Source of the DNA: Sphingopyxis sp.
GTDB taxonomy: Bacteria > Pseudomonadota > Alphaproteobacteria > Sphingomonadales > Sphingomonadaceae
Direction: 5' to 3'
Length of the DNA stretch: 13,886 nucleotides
NCBI GenBank assembly: GCA_013911715.1
Contig: JACEST010000044.1
Location: forward strand, 1 to 13,886
The notes beneath the pieces were generated by a model that ran no database searches, was not told the origin of the DNA, and saw only the letters and a list, made by a program, of their open reading frames with translations. The position numbers and the translations under genes are program-made. Shown here in pieces: positions 5,979 through 13,054 of the stretch (position 1 is its first letter; every line of letters begins with the position of its first letter).

Positions 5979-8537
5979 ATGAAATTTTCTGTCAAAATGG
6001 CCGCGCTGATGGTTACCGCACTCACGCCGGTTGCGGCGGTTGCGCAAGATGCGGCAACGGACGAGGGGCCGATCGCCGAAATCGTCGTGACCGCGCGCAA
6101 GACGACGGAATCTTTGTCCGATGCACCGGTGTCGGTGTCGGTCGTCGGGGCGCAGCAAATTGAAGAATTGGGTTTGAACTCGATCGACGATTTTGCGCGC
6201 ACCGCGACAGGGATCAGCTTCAGCCAGGCCTTTGGCCGTTCGACCGACCGCCCCGTCATTCGCGGCCAGTCAAACGTCCTGGCGGGCGTGCAGGCGGGCG
6301 TCGAAACCGGTGCCGCCTATTTCGTCGATGGTGTCTATTATGTCGGGGACATCCAAGGATTTGATCCCATCTCGATCGAACGCGTCGAAATCATCAAGGG
6401 CCCCCAATCGGCGCTTTATGGCCGCAACACCTATGCTGGCGCGATCAACTATATCACCAAGGACCCCTCGGACGCGCTCAGCGTTTCGGGCCGCGCCCGC
6501 CTCGCTGAATATGCCGAACGCGAAGCAGCGGTTTCGCTCAGCGGGCCAATTTCGGACATATTGGGTTTCCGCGCGGGCGTGCGTCATTATGAATATGGTG
6601 GCCAGTATCGCAACCAGCTTACCGGTCGGCGCGTGGGCCAGGAACAATCGCAGTCGGTCTATGTGACGCTGCAGCTGGAACCGTCGGATGAACTGAAATT
6701 GCGCACCCGGATCAGCTGGCAACGCGACGAAGACGGGCCGCTCCCGCTGTTCCTGCAGGGTGCGGTCGATAATAATTGCAAGCCGGGCTTTCGCTCGCCG
6801 CGGTTCCGCACCGCATCGCCGTTCCTGCCGCTTTCGCCCGCGACACTTGTGTCGTCCAACAATAATCAATTTTTTTGCGGCGTGATCCGGCCGCAGCCCA
6901 ATGGCGTGCGGCTGAATACGGATCCTTTGCCGATCAATGCCACGCTTGGCGTGCGCGATGGCACCGCATTTGATGGGTTTATCAACGAACAAACGCTCGT
7001 CACCAATGTTTTCGATTGGGACGTTGGCGGTTCGGGGTGGGTCTTCCACGCCTTGGGCGGCTGGCGCGACAACAAAAATTTATTTGGCACCGACAGCGAT
7101 CATAGCGATGCTTTCATCTATTTCGGCGGCACGGCGGCATCGACGCTGGGTACCGAACCCGCTTTCGCCAACACCAATCGCGACAAGCAAGAGGATATCA
7201 GCATCGAAGCGCGGGTCAGCAGCCCGCAGGATCGTCCCATCCGGGCCGTGCTGGGATATTATTATTTCGACCAGAATTTTCGGTCGGTTGACATCACCTT
7301 TGCCAGTGGCCGCGCGGGACTTCCGCTCGGCACCAACGCGTCGCAATTTTCCACCATCGAAAATCAGGCGGTGTTCGGTTTGGTCGAATGGGACATTACG
7401 GACCAGCTCAACGTGACGGCAGAGCTGCGCTATGCTGAGGAAACCAGAACCGCGATCGACCGCGCCAGCGCCACCGCAGCAGGCATTTTCTGCGCGGGCG
7501 AACGGGACCGGGTTGACCAGTTCGACGATGGCCTGCCAGCCGGTCAAACCGTTACTTGCCAGCGTGCCGGCACCTTTTCCGGGACCGATCCGCGCATCAC
7601 CGTCAACTACACCACCGACGGCGGGACGCTGATTTACGGGGTCTTCGCCACCGGCCGCAAACCGGGCGGGTTCAATGGCACCGCAGGCGTGACCGCTACC
7701 CTACAGACCGGACAGGATTTCATCAATTATCTGCCCGAAAAATCAAGGGGCGGGGAAATCGGCGTGAAGTTCGATGCGCTCGACCGCCGCGTGCGGATGG
7801 CTGTGACGGGATTTTACAATGAACTCACCAACGTCCAGCTGACCTCGGCTATCCCAAACCCCAATGGCACCGGCGCGCTGACCTCGGTTGTGACGACAGC
7901 GGGTGATGCCGAAACCAAGGGGTTCGAGGTCGATTTCACCGCTGCTCCGACCGATGAGCTGCTGATCAATATCGGCGTGTCCTATGTTGATGCAAAATTC
8001 ACGCGTGGCTGCGATTCGGATGAATTCATTCTCAATTCGGGCGGGTTGCGGCCCAATTTTGACACGCGCAATCCGACGGCAGCAGGCCTGGCGCTGTGCG
8101 ATATCAGCGGGCGACGGCTGCCACTGGGCAGCCCGTGGATCGCCAATAGCACCATCAGCTGGGAACGTGATACGGGCTTCAACGGCATCGCCGCTTTTTT
8201 CAACACCAGCTTTTCCTACGAAGCGTCGAAATTTGTTCAGGTTGATAATCTGGCGGAAACCGGCGACACGTTTCTGATGAATGCGCGGCTCGGCTTTCGC
8301 CATGATAATTGGTCGATTGCGGTCTTCGGTCGCAACTTGACCGACGAGGATTCGATCACGCTGGCGACGCGCTGGTTTGACTTGCGCTATGGTGCAGGCA
8401 CGACGGGCCTGCCGCCTGCCGCCAGCGTCACTTTTGACGGACGCCCCGCCCAGATCGAAACGGGCAGCCCGCGCGGCTTCTTTGGCAATCTGCGCAAGGG
8501 CCGCACCTTTGGGGTCGAAGGGACATTCAACTTCTAA
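5979..8537 (+). CDS. TonB-dependent outer-membrane receptor
   Basis: Outer-membrane active-transport protein of 852 residues, within the usual size of the family, taking up a substrate with energy from TonB-ExbB-ExbD. A signal peptide of about 22 residues (MKFSVKMAALMVTALTPVAA...) ends at AVAQ-D. A TonB-box-like stretch IAEIVVTAR is at 32-40. The plug domain covers roughly 45-162, with PVIRG at 92-96, FVDGVYY at 115-121 and the strongly conserved VEIIKGPQSALYGRNTYAGA at 136-155. The rest is beta-barrel, ending in FGVEGTFNF with the C-terminal phenylalanine needed for barrel insertion. The start has a GGGGGG ribosome site. It is divergent from DUF1330/quinone oxidoreductase and convergent with DUF1838. 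Sphingomonad receptors of this type often import aromatic or plant-derived compounds rather than iron complexes; the substrate here is unknown. The sequence appears intact. Confidence 0.96.
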   Translation: MKFSVKMAALMVTALTPVAAVAQDAATDEGPIAEIVVTARKTTESLSDAPVSVSVVGAQQIEELGLNSIDDFARTATGISFSQAFGRSTDRPVIRGQSNVLAGVQAGVETGAAYFVDGVYYVGDIQGFDPISIERVEIIKGPQSALYGRNTYAGAINYITKDPSDALSVSGRARLAEYAEREAAVSLSGPISDILGFRAGVRHYEYGGQYRNQLTGRRVGQEQSQSVYVTLQLEPSDELKLRTRISWQRDEDGPLPLFLQGAVDNNCKPGFRSPRFRTASPFLPLSPATLVSSNNNQFFCGVIRPQPNGVRLNTDPLPINATLGVRDGTAFDGFINEQTLVTNVFDWDVGGSGWVFHALGGWRDNKNLFGTDSDHSDAFIYFGGTAASTLGTEPAFANTNRDKQEDISIEARVSSPQDRPIRAVLGYYYFDQNFRSVDITFASGRAGLPLGTNASQFSTIENQAVFGLVEWDITDQLNVTAELRYAEETRTAIDRASATAAGIFCAGERDRVDQFDDGLPAGQTVTCQRAGTFSGTDPRITVNYTTDGGTLIYGVFATGRKPGGFNGTAGVTATLQTGQDFINYLPEKSRGGEIGVKFDALDRRVRMAVTGFYNELTNVQLTSAIPNPNGTGALTSVVTTAGDAETKGFEVDFTAAPTDELLINIGVSYVDAKFTRGCDSDEFILNSGGLRPNFDTRNPTAAGLALCDISGRRLPLGSPWIANSTISWERDTGFNGIAAFFNTSFSYEASKFVQVDNLAETGDTFLMNARLGFRHDNWSIAVFGRNLTDEDSITLATRWFDLRYGAGTTGLPPAASVTFDGRPAQIETGSPRGFFGNLRKGRTFGVEGTFNF

Positions 8538-8558
8538 TCGAGCTTGTTAGTTGCGGGG

Positions 8559-8584
8559 AAGGGGGCCGGGTGACCGGCCCCCTT
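8559..8584. terminator. Intrinsic-type hairpin between convergent genes
   Basis: AAGGGGGCCGG, loop GTGA, then CCGGCCCCCTT: a perfect 11-base-pair stem, 21 bases after the receptor stop and 14 bases before the stop of the minus-strand DUF1838 gene. There is no long T tract on either side, only TTGCTGTTT, as is usual in GC-rich bacteria. Symmetry and position suggest it serves both directions. Confidence 0.8.
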
Positions 8585-8598
8585 GCTGTTTCGACCGG

Positions 8599-9510
8599 TC
8601 AATGCCCCGACGCGGGCTTTTCGCCCGATTTCGCGCGTTCGGCGTCGATCATCTTCTTGAACACCGTCCAGGTCGTCTCGTTGGGCCGCGCATCGTCGCC
8701 CGGCGGCGGCGCGGTATAGGCGGGGAAGTTGAGCGCGATCTCGTCCTTCAGCACCTTGGGCAGCTCGTCATAGCTTTTCAGCTTGTTGCCCATCGCGTTG
8801 AACACCATTTGCCCTTGCCGCCCGCGCATTTTCATCCACGGCATCCAGTCCGAAATGCGTACCCAGCTGATGATGGGAAAGGCGGTCGCATTCTTGGTAT
8901 TCAGCATTTCTTCGGCATCATAGGCGAAATCGAAAATCTCCATCGCATGATATTTGCCGCCGACATAATCCTGATAATCGCCCTGCAGCACATTGTGATA
9001 GAAAAGCGGCACTTCGAACGGCTGGAAAATCCAGCGACCCTCGCGGCGACCCGTAAATTTATAGGGGGTACCGTCGGCGCCGACTGCGAACTGCGGACGC
9101 TGGTTCACCGGGTCATTGGCGATGTGCATCACATCCACCGTCTCGCCGGTCCAGGGATTGGCCCATTTGCGCATAACTTCGCCGGTCTTTGGGTCCAGAT
9201 ACAGCATGATCTCGCGGCTCACCAGCCGCCAGCCGCGCCCGCGCACGGGGTCGTCGACCGACACACAGCTGCGGATGTTCATCCCCTCGCCCTTGAACAA
9301 CAAGCGGTCGGGCTCGCCCTGCACGCGGCTGTAAACATTGCCCGCCCAGTGATAAACGGCGGGCACGCCATCGGCGACGCCGCACTGAACGCGTTTGGCG
9401 ATCTCCAGCGCGTCTTCGGGTTTGTTTACGTCGAGCAGGCGCGGCTTTTCCTTTGCCTGAGCGGTTGTGGCCAGCGCTATTGCCGTTGCCATCAGTAACA
9501 TGCGTTTCAT
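8599..9510 (-). CDS. DUF1838 family protein, secreted
   Basis: Protein of 303 residues with a clear signal peptide (MKRMLLMATAIALATTAQA, cleavage near A19), so periplasmic or exported. The body matches the DUF1838 family of unknown function: HWAGNVYSRVQGE at 54-66, LFKGEGMNIRSC at 71-82, WRLVSREIMLYLDPKTGEV at 94-112, then WANPWTGETVDVMHI at 116-130 and an ISDWMPWMKMRGRQGQM segment at 219-235. The aromatic-rich, tryptophan-rich core is typical. I chose ATG 9510 because GGGAGAG lies just upstream and gives a standard signal peptide. The in-frame ATG at 9525 overlaps the upstream stop (ATGA) but lacks a good ribosome site. It follows the unknown secreted gene by 11 bases, forming an operon. Sphingomonads often keep such genes near TonB receptors; the reaction is unknown. 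Confidence 0.88.
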   Translation of the reverse strand: MKRMLLMATAIALATTAQAKEKPRLLDVNKPEDALEIAKRVQCGVADGVPAVYHWAGNVYSRVQGEPDRLLFKGEGMNIRSCVSVDDPVRGRGWRLVSREIMLYLDPKTGEVMRKWANPWTGETVDVMHIANDPVNQRPQFAVGADGTPYKFTGRREGRWIFQPFEVPLFYHNVLQGDYQDYVGGKYHAMEIFDFAYDAEEMLNTKNATAFPIISWVRISDWMPWMKMRGRQGQMVFNAMGNKLKSYDELPKVLKDEIALNFPAYTAPPPGDDARPNETTWTVFKKMIDAERAKSGEKPASGH

Positions 9511-9514
9511 ATGT

Positions 9515-9521
9515 CTCTCCC
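9515..9521 (-). promoter_or_regulatory. Ribosome binding site deciding the DUF1838 start
   Basis: Read on the minus strand, GGGAGAG is followed by ACAT and then the ATG at 9510; GGAG has a 6-base spacing. This favours 9510 over the alternative ATG at 9525. Confidence 0.65.
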
Positions 9522-10268
9522 TCATCCTCGAAAATTGGTGGCGGTGACCGCCGATGGCTGTTCCATTCCGTCAATGCCGCAGCTCGCCTGCATCCAGCGC
9601 AAATTGATGCCAATCCGCGCCGCGCCGGGGTCGGCCCAGACATAGGCCTCGGCGCTGTCGGGTTTGTCGGGTTTGTGGACATACAGCACGATGCTGGGCT
9701 TGTTGGTGCTGGGCGTGCCATCGGCTTTCGGCGGCCAGGTTACATTGCGCATGCGGATGACCAGCGGCTGCGCGCCGGTTTCCCCGCCGCCGACCAGCGC
9801 GCGCCCGCCCTGATCGTGCAGCTTTACGTCTTGCTGGAAATGCCAGTCGGGCGATCCGTCGGGCTTGGGCGCATCCTTCTTCACGGCAACCCAGCAAGTG
9901 GCGGGACGGGCGCGGCGCAGTTCATATTTCTGGCCGCTGACGCCGCGTGCCGTCAAAACCGCGACATCGCGCTCCTTGGCAAAATATAGCGTCCGCGTGG
10001 CTTCCTCCAACATGGCGCTGTCGGCCTGCGAAGGCGCGCCAAAGGCGTCGATGGCGTTCACTGCCACCCCCTCCTTCCCGCCCGGATGTTGTTCGACCTT
10101 CAGATAGACCAGCCCCGGAGCGTCGCGCTTGAGCTCCTTGGCAAAATAAACCTGTTCTTCGTTGGAATAGATCAGCGTGGCAGGCGCAGGGGCAGGGGTG
10201 TCCTGCGCGGCGAGCGGAACCGCCGCACCAAGCAGGGCCCATCCAGCCAAGGCAGATATATGGCGCAA
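9522..10268 (-). CDS. Secreted protein of unknown family
   Basis: I do not recognise a family. Read from the TTG at 10268 the protein has 248 residues and starts MRHISALAGWALLGAAVPLA, a normal signal peptide with cleavage near AAQ-D. A short Ala/Pro linker (TPAPAPA) follows. The mature part has two cysteines (C125 and C230) that could form a disulfide, the segments YFAKELKRDAPGLVYLKVEQ (41-60) and SIVLYVHKPDKPDSAEAYVW (192-211), and looks like a beta-rich soluble domain. The TTG has GGAG at a 6-base spacing (complement of 10275-10278). The alternative ATG at 10292 lies inside a repeat hairpin with no ribosome site. It is the first gene of the pair with DUF1838 and is divergent from the LolA-like gene. 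Probably periplasmic; function not assignable. Confidence 0.75.
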   Translation of the reverse strand: MRHISALAGWALLGAAVPLAAQDTPAPAPATLIYSNEEQVYFAKELKRDAPGLVYLKVEQHPGGKEGVAVNAIDAFGAPSQADSAMLEEATRTLYFAKERDVAVLTARGVSGQKYELRRARPATCWVAVKKDAPKPDGSPDWHFQQDVKLHDQGGRALVGGGETGAQPLVIRMRNVTWPPKADGTPSTNKPSIVLYVHKPDKPDSAEAYVWADPGAARIGINLRWMQASCGIDGMEQPSAVTATNFRG

Positions 10269-10274
10269 TCCCCT

Positions 10275-10278
10275 CTCC
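10275..10278 (-). promoter_or_regulatory. Ribosome binding site supporting a TTG start
   Basis: On the minus strand GGGGGAGAGGGG precedes TTG (10268-10266), with its GGAG core 6 bases upstream. The competing ATG at 10292 has only ATCCGGG before it. This makes the TTG the better start for the unknown secreted protein. Confidence 0.5.
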
Positions 10279-10285
10279 CCCTCGC

Positions 10286-10316
10286 TCGTCATCCCGGATC
10301 ACGTCCGGGATGACGA
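10286..10316. repeat. Palindromic repeat, family D
   Basis: TCGTCATCCCGGA, loop TCACG, TCCGGGATGACGA: a perfect 13-base-pair hairpin. This is a widespread type of short intergenic palindrome in alphaproteobacteria. It lies in the leader of the minus-strand secreted gene pair, 8 bases upstream of its ribosome site core. Confidence 0.85.
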
Positions 10317-10358
10317 TCATCAGGAAGGTGGCTAACCTACCCTCGCCCAAATCGCAAG

Positions 10359-10370
10359 TTGTCCGGACAA
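10359..10370. promoter_or_regulatory. Palindromic operator candidate, copy 2 (TTGTCCGGACAA)
   Basis: TTGTCCGGACAA is a perfect 12-base palindrome in the divergent gap between the unknown secreted gene and the LolA-like gene, 22 bases before the latter's ATG. Eleven of its 12 bases equal the core of the site at 5899-5912 upstream of the TonB receptor, and the AAT that follows also matches. So close to the start codon it would fit a repressor site. Confidence 0.6.
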
Positions 10371-10392
10371 ATCAACTGTGCAAAGATCAGCC

Positions 10393-11145
10393 ATGCTTCG
10401 CCTCCACCTCACGCTCCTCGCGCTCCTCCTCGCCGTCCCCGCGCTGGCGCAGGACGACCCCGACGGCCGCACCATCCTCGCCCGCGCCACCGAGGCGCAT
10501 GGGGGTGAACGCTGGGCGCAGGTCCGCACGCTCGAACTCACTGGCAGCGCAGTCTTCTGGGGCAAGAGCGGGGCGGCGCCGACCAGCGCTCCCGACAGCT
10601 ATGTCATGCACCGCGCCTTTGATCCCGATAGGCAGGCGGCGCACGGAGCGGAGGGCAAACTGCGCATCGCGGTCAGCCATCAGGGCAAACCCATCTTCAC
10701 CGTCGGTTTCGACGGTACCACCACCTGGAACGACAAGGGCGTGGTGCCAAAGGCCGAAGCCGACGCCTATTGGGCCAGCAATTTCGGCTTTGGCATTATC
10801 CGCCACGCGCTCAAGCCCGGCTTCACCGCGGCGCGCCTCGCCGATGGCAATGTCGATGGCCATCCGGTCTATATGGTCCGCCTGACCGACCCCACGGGCA
10901 GCGACAGCCTCTTCGGCATCGATCAGGCCAGCCACGCCGTCCGCATGGTCGGCTTCGCCACCCCGCGCGGCTGGCATGTGCGCAGCTATGACCATTTCTT
11001 CCGCCCTGCGGATGCGCCGTGGTGGTTGCAGGCGGGCAAGGTCACGCTGACCTATAACGGCGTCAAGCAGAATGAGATTCACTGGCGCAGCGTGAAAGTG
11101 AACGCGCCCATCGACGAAATGTTATTCGCGCCGCCCTTTCCCTGA
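10393..11145 (+). CDS. Secreted protein, LolA-fold-like, function unknown
   Basis: Protein of 250 residues with a signal peptide (MLRLHLTLLALLLAVPALAQ, cleavage near ALA-Q), hence periplasmic or lipid-associated. The mature part starts with ILARATEAHGGERWAQVRTL (28-47), a helix plus AHGG pattern, and then runs as repeated beta strands: IAVSHQGKPIFTVGFDG, HPVYMVRLTDPTG, LFGIDQASHAVRMVGFA, and a final WRSVKVNAPIDEMLFAPP. This strand order resembles LolA/LolB-like lipid-binding half-barrels. That is a structural guess, and true LolA function is unlikely. I take ATG 10393 rather than GTG 10378 because it gives the clean signal peptide, although no strong ribosome site is seen for either. It shares a candidate operator with the divergent DUF1838 operon. 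Confidence 0.75.
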   Translation: MLRLHLTLLALLLAVPALAQDDPDGRTILARATEAHGGERWAQVRTLELTGSAVFWGKSGAAPTSAPDSYVMHRAFDPDRQAAHGAEGKLRIAVSHQGKPIFTVGFDGTTTWNDKGVVPKAEADAYWASNFGFGIIRHALKPGFTAARLADGNVDGHPVYMVRLTDPTGSDSLFGIDQASHAVRMVGFATPRGWHVRSYDHFFRPADAPWWLQAGKVTLTYNGVKQNEIHWRSVKVNAPIDEMLFAPPFP

Positions 11146-11191
11146 TGGCGCATTGTCGCTAGTGGCGAATGACGGGCGCAGTCACCAAACG

Positions 11192-11304
11192 CCGTTCGCC
11201 CTGAGGAGCCATTGAGCTCGTCGAAATGGCGTCTCGAAGGGCCCCGCGCCAAAGTGCTTCGAGACGGGCCTTCGGCAAGCTCAGGCCCTCCTCAGCACGA
11301 ACGG
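11192..11304. repeat. Palindromic intergenic repeat, family A, copy 3 (long form)
   Basis: Inverted arms of about 49 bases (11192-11240 and 11256-11304) share CCGTTCG..CTGAGGAG at the outer end, TGAGCT.G.CGAA in the middle and CGTCTCGAAG at the inner end. It occupies half of the gap before mmsA and ends directly at a TATAAT sequence. It is related to the copies at 782-863 and 3415-3502. Confidence 0.85.
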
Positions 11305-11306
11305 TA

Positions 11307-11312
11307 TATAAT
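11307..11312 (+). promoter_or_regulatory. Candidate -10 element for mmsA
   Basis: A perfect TATAAT occurs 40 bases before the mmsA start, in an otherwise GC-rich stretch. No good -35 hexamer is seen at the expected distance because that region is repeat sequence. The promoter call is weak. Confidence 0.35.
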
Positions 11313-11351
11313 GTTGTTGCAGCCAAATGAACTGGATGCGGGAGCACACAC

Positions 11352-12851
11352 ATGCGCACTATCGACCATTTCATCGCGGGCGCCGCTGGCCCCGCCGCTA
11401 CCCGCTTCGGCGATATCTTCGACCCCAACAATGGTGGCTTGCAAGCCCGCGTGGCCTTGGGCGATGCCGCCGTCCTCGACCGCGCCATTGCCGCCGCCCA
11501 AGCCGCGCAGCCCGCCTGGGCCGCCACCAACCCGCAACGCCGCGCTCGCGTGATGTTCAATTTCAAGGCGCTGGTTGAGGCGCATATGGACGAACTCGCG
11601 CATATGCTCAGCATCGAACATGGCAAGGTCATCGCCGACAGCAAGGGCGACATCCAGCGCGGGCTCGAAGTTGTCGAATTCTGCTGCGGCATCCCGCACG
11701 TCTTGAAGGGCGAATATACCCAAGGCGCGGGTCCCGGCATCGATGTGTTTTCGATGCGCCAGCCGCTCGGCATCGGCGCGGGCATCACCCCGTTCAACTT
11801 CCCCGCGATGATCCCGCTGTGGATGGGCGCGGTGTGCACCGCCGTCGGCAACGCCTTCATCCTCAAACCCAGTGAGCGCGACCCCAGCGTTCCCAACCGC
11901 CTCGCCGAACTGATGCTCGAATCCGGCATGCCGCAAGGGATTTTTCAGGTCGTCCATGGTGATAAGACGATGGTCGATGCGATCCTAGACCACCCCGCGA
12001 TCGCCGCGGTCAGCTTCGTCGGCTCGTCCGACATCGCGCATTATGTCTACAACCGCGGCGTCGCAGCGGGCAAACGCGTGCAGGCTATGGGCGGGGCCAA
12101 GAACCACGGCATCGTCATGCCCGACGCCGACCTCGATCAAGTGGTGGCCGACCTGTCGGGCGCAGCGTTCGGCAGCGCGGGCGAACGCTGCATGGCGCTT
12201 CCGGTGGTGGTCCCCGTCGGCGACGACACGGCGGAACGCTTGAAGGCCAAGCTGATCCCCGCAATCCACGCGCTCAACGTCGGCGTCTCGACCGATCCCG
12301 ACGCGCATTACGGCCCCGTCATCAACCATGCGCACAAGGCCAAAGTCGAAGGCTGGATCCAGTCCTGCATCGACGAAGGCGGCGAACTGATCGTCGACGG
12401 GCGCGGGTTCAAACTACAGGGGCACGAGGACGGCGCGTTCATCGGCCCGACGCTGTTCGACCATGTCACCACCGATATGAGCAGCTACCGGGAAGAAATC
12501 TTCGGCCCCGTCCTGCAAATCGTGCGGGCAAAGGATTTTGAAGAAGCGCTCGCGCTCCCCAGCCGCCACCAATATGGCAACGGCGTCGCCATCTTCACCC
12601 GCAACGGCCACGCCGCGCGCGAATTCGCCGCGCGCGTGAATGTCGGCATGGTCGGTATCAACGTGCCGATCCCGGTGCCGGTGGCGTATCATTCGTTCGG
12701 CGGCTGGAAACGCAGCGCCTTCGGCGACACCAACCAGCATGGGATGGAGGGCGTGAAGTTCTGGACCAAGGTGAAAACGGTGACCGCGAAATGGCCCGAT
12801 GGCGGGGTTGGTGAAGGCGCGAACGCGTTTATCATTCCGACGATGGGGTGA
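11352..12851 (+). CDS. mmsA: CoA-acylating methylmalonate-semialdehyde dehydrogenase
   Basis: Aldehyde dehydrogenase-superfamily enzyme of 499 residues that converts (methyl)malonate semialdehyde, NAD and CoA to propionyl-CoA (or acetyl-CoA), CO2 and NADH in valine, thymine and myo-inositol breakdown. The MMSDH branch is shown by GAGITPFNFPAMIPLWMGA at 142-160, LKPSERDPSVP at 171-181, and the catalytic cysteine C280 in GSAGERCMA. The usual ALDH general-base glutamate is replaced by asparagine (N251 in GGAKNH), a known trait of this CoA-dependent branch. EEIFGPVLQIVRA and the closing SFGGWKRSAFGDTNQHG motif are also present. The length is normal. GGGAG precedes the ATG by 8 bases. The neighbouring genes are not the usual valine-pathway partners (mmsB, acyl-CoA dehydrogenase), so it may be a single-gene unit. 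An unrelated semialdehyde substrate is possible. Confidence 0.96.
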   Translation: MRTIDHFIAGAAGPAATRFGDIFDPNNGGLQARVALGDAAVLDRAIAAAQAAQPAWAATNPQRRARVMFNFKALVEAHMDELAHMLSIEHGKVIADSKGDIQRGLEVVEFCCGIPHVLKGEYTQGAGPGIDVFSMRQPLGIGAGITPFNFPAMIPLWMGAVCTAVGNAFILKPSERDPSVPNRLAELMLESGMPQGIFQVVHGDKTMVDAILDHPAIAAVSFVGSSDIAHYVYNRGVAAGKRVQAMGGAKNHGIVMPDADLDQVVADLSGAAFGSAGERCMALPVVVPVGDDTAERLKAKLIPAIHALNVGVSTDPDAHYGPVINHAHKAKVEGWIQSCIDEGGELIVDGRGFKLQGHEDGAFIGPTLFDHVTTDMSSYREEIFGPVLQIVRAKDFEEALALPSRHQYGNGVAIFTRNGHAAREFAARVNVGMVGINVPIPVPVAYHSFGGWKRSAFGDTNQHGMEGVKFWTKVKTVTAKWPDGGVGEGANAFIIPTMG

Positions 12852-12865
12852 GGGGGTTTCTCCTA

Positions 12866-12899
12866 AGGCCCAGACCCGCATCACCTGTGGGGCGACGGA
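12866..12899. repeat. Degenerate palindromic repeat, family E, copy 1
   Basis: The stretch AGGCCCAGACCCGCATCACC and on to GGGGCGACGG resembles the right arm of the repeat at 13785-13815 (ccaggccccgcatcacgtgcggggcgacggg) with several changes. It lies just after mmsA and is a decayed copy. The rest of the gap to 13054 holds a palindrome and a possible promoter. Confidence 0.55.
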
Positions 12900-12970
12900 G
12901 TTCGGGTGCGCGCGATATATTCACCCACTTTCCGCTGTCCTACCTGCGCCCGATCTGCGAAGACTTGCCG

Positions 12971-12984
12971 TGAGCGATCGCTCA
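12971..12984. promoter_or_regulatory. 14-base perfect palindrome upstream of the membrane-protein gene
   Basis: TGAGCGATCGCTCA is a perfect palindrome without spacer, 71 bases before the start of the membrane-protein gene and 13 bases before a TTGACA. It would suit a dimeric regulator such as a TetR-type protein. The binding protein is unknown. Confidence 0.45.
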
Positions 12985-12997
12985 TCTGGCCTTGGCA

Positions 12998-13025
12998 TTG
13001 ACATTTGTGCCGGGGCATGGATAGC
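12998..13025 (+). promoter_or_regulatory. Candidate promoter for the membrane-protein gene
   Basis: A consensus -35 TTGACA (12998-13003) is followed after 16 bases by GATAGC (13020-13025), which matches TATAAT at only three positions. The -35 is good, the -10 poor. It lies between the 14-base palindrome and the ribosome site AAAGGA at 13042-13047. Confidence 0.4.
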
Positions 13026-13054
13026 AAGGGTCACCAGCATCAAAGGAAACCACC

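Noticed and set aside
8551..9498. Plus-strand open frame of 315 codons opposite DUF1838
   Set aside because: Histidine- and proline-rich composition without motifs, antisense to a family-supported gene with signal peptide and ribosome site.
10393..11145. Naming the gene lolA
   Set aside because: Only a general resemblance in fold; LolA itself is a conserved housekeeping protein of different sequence and context.
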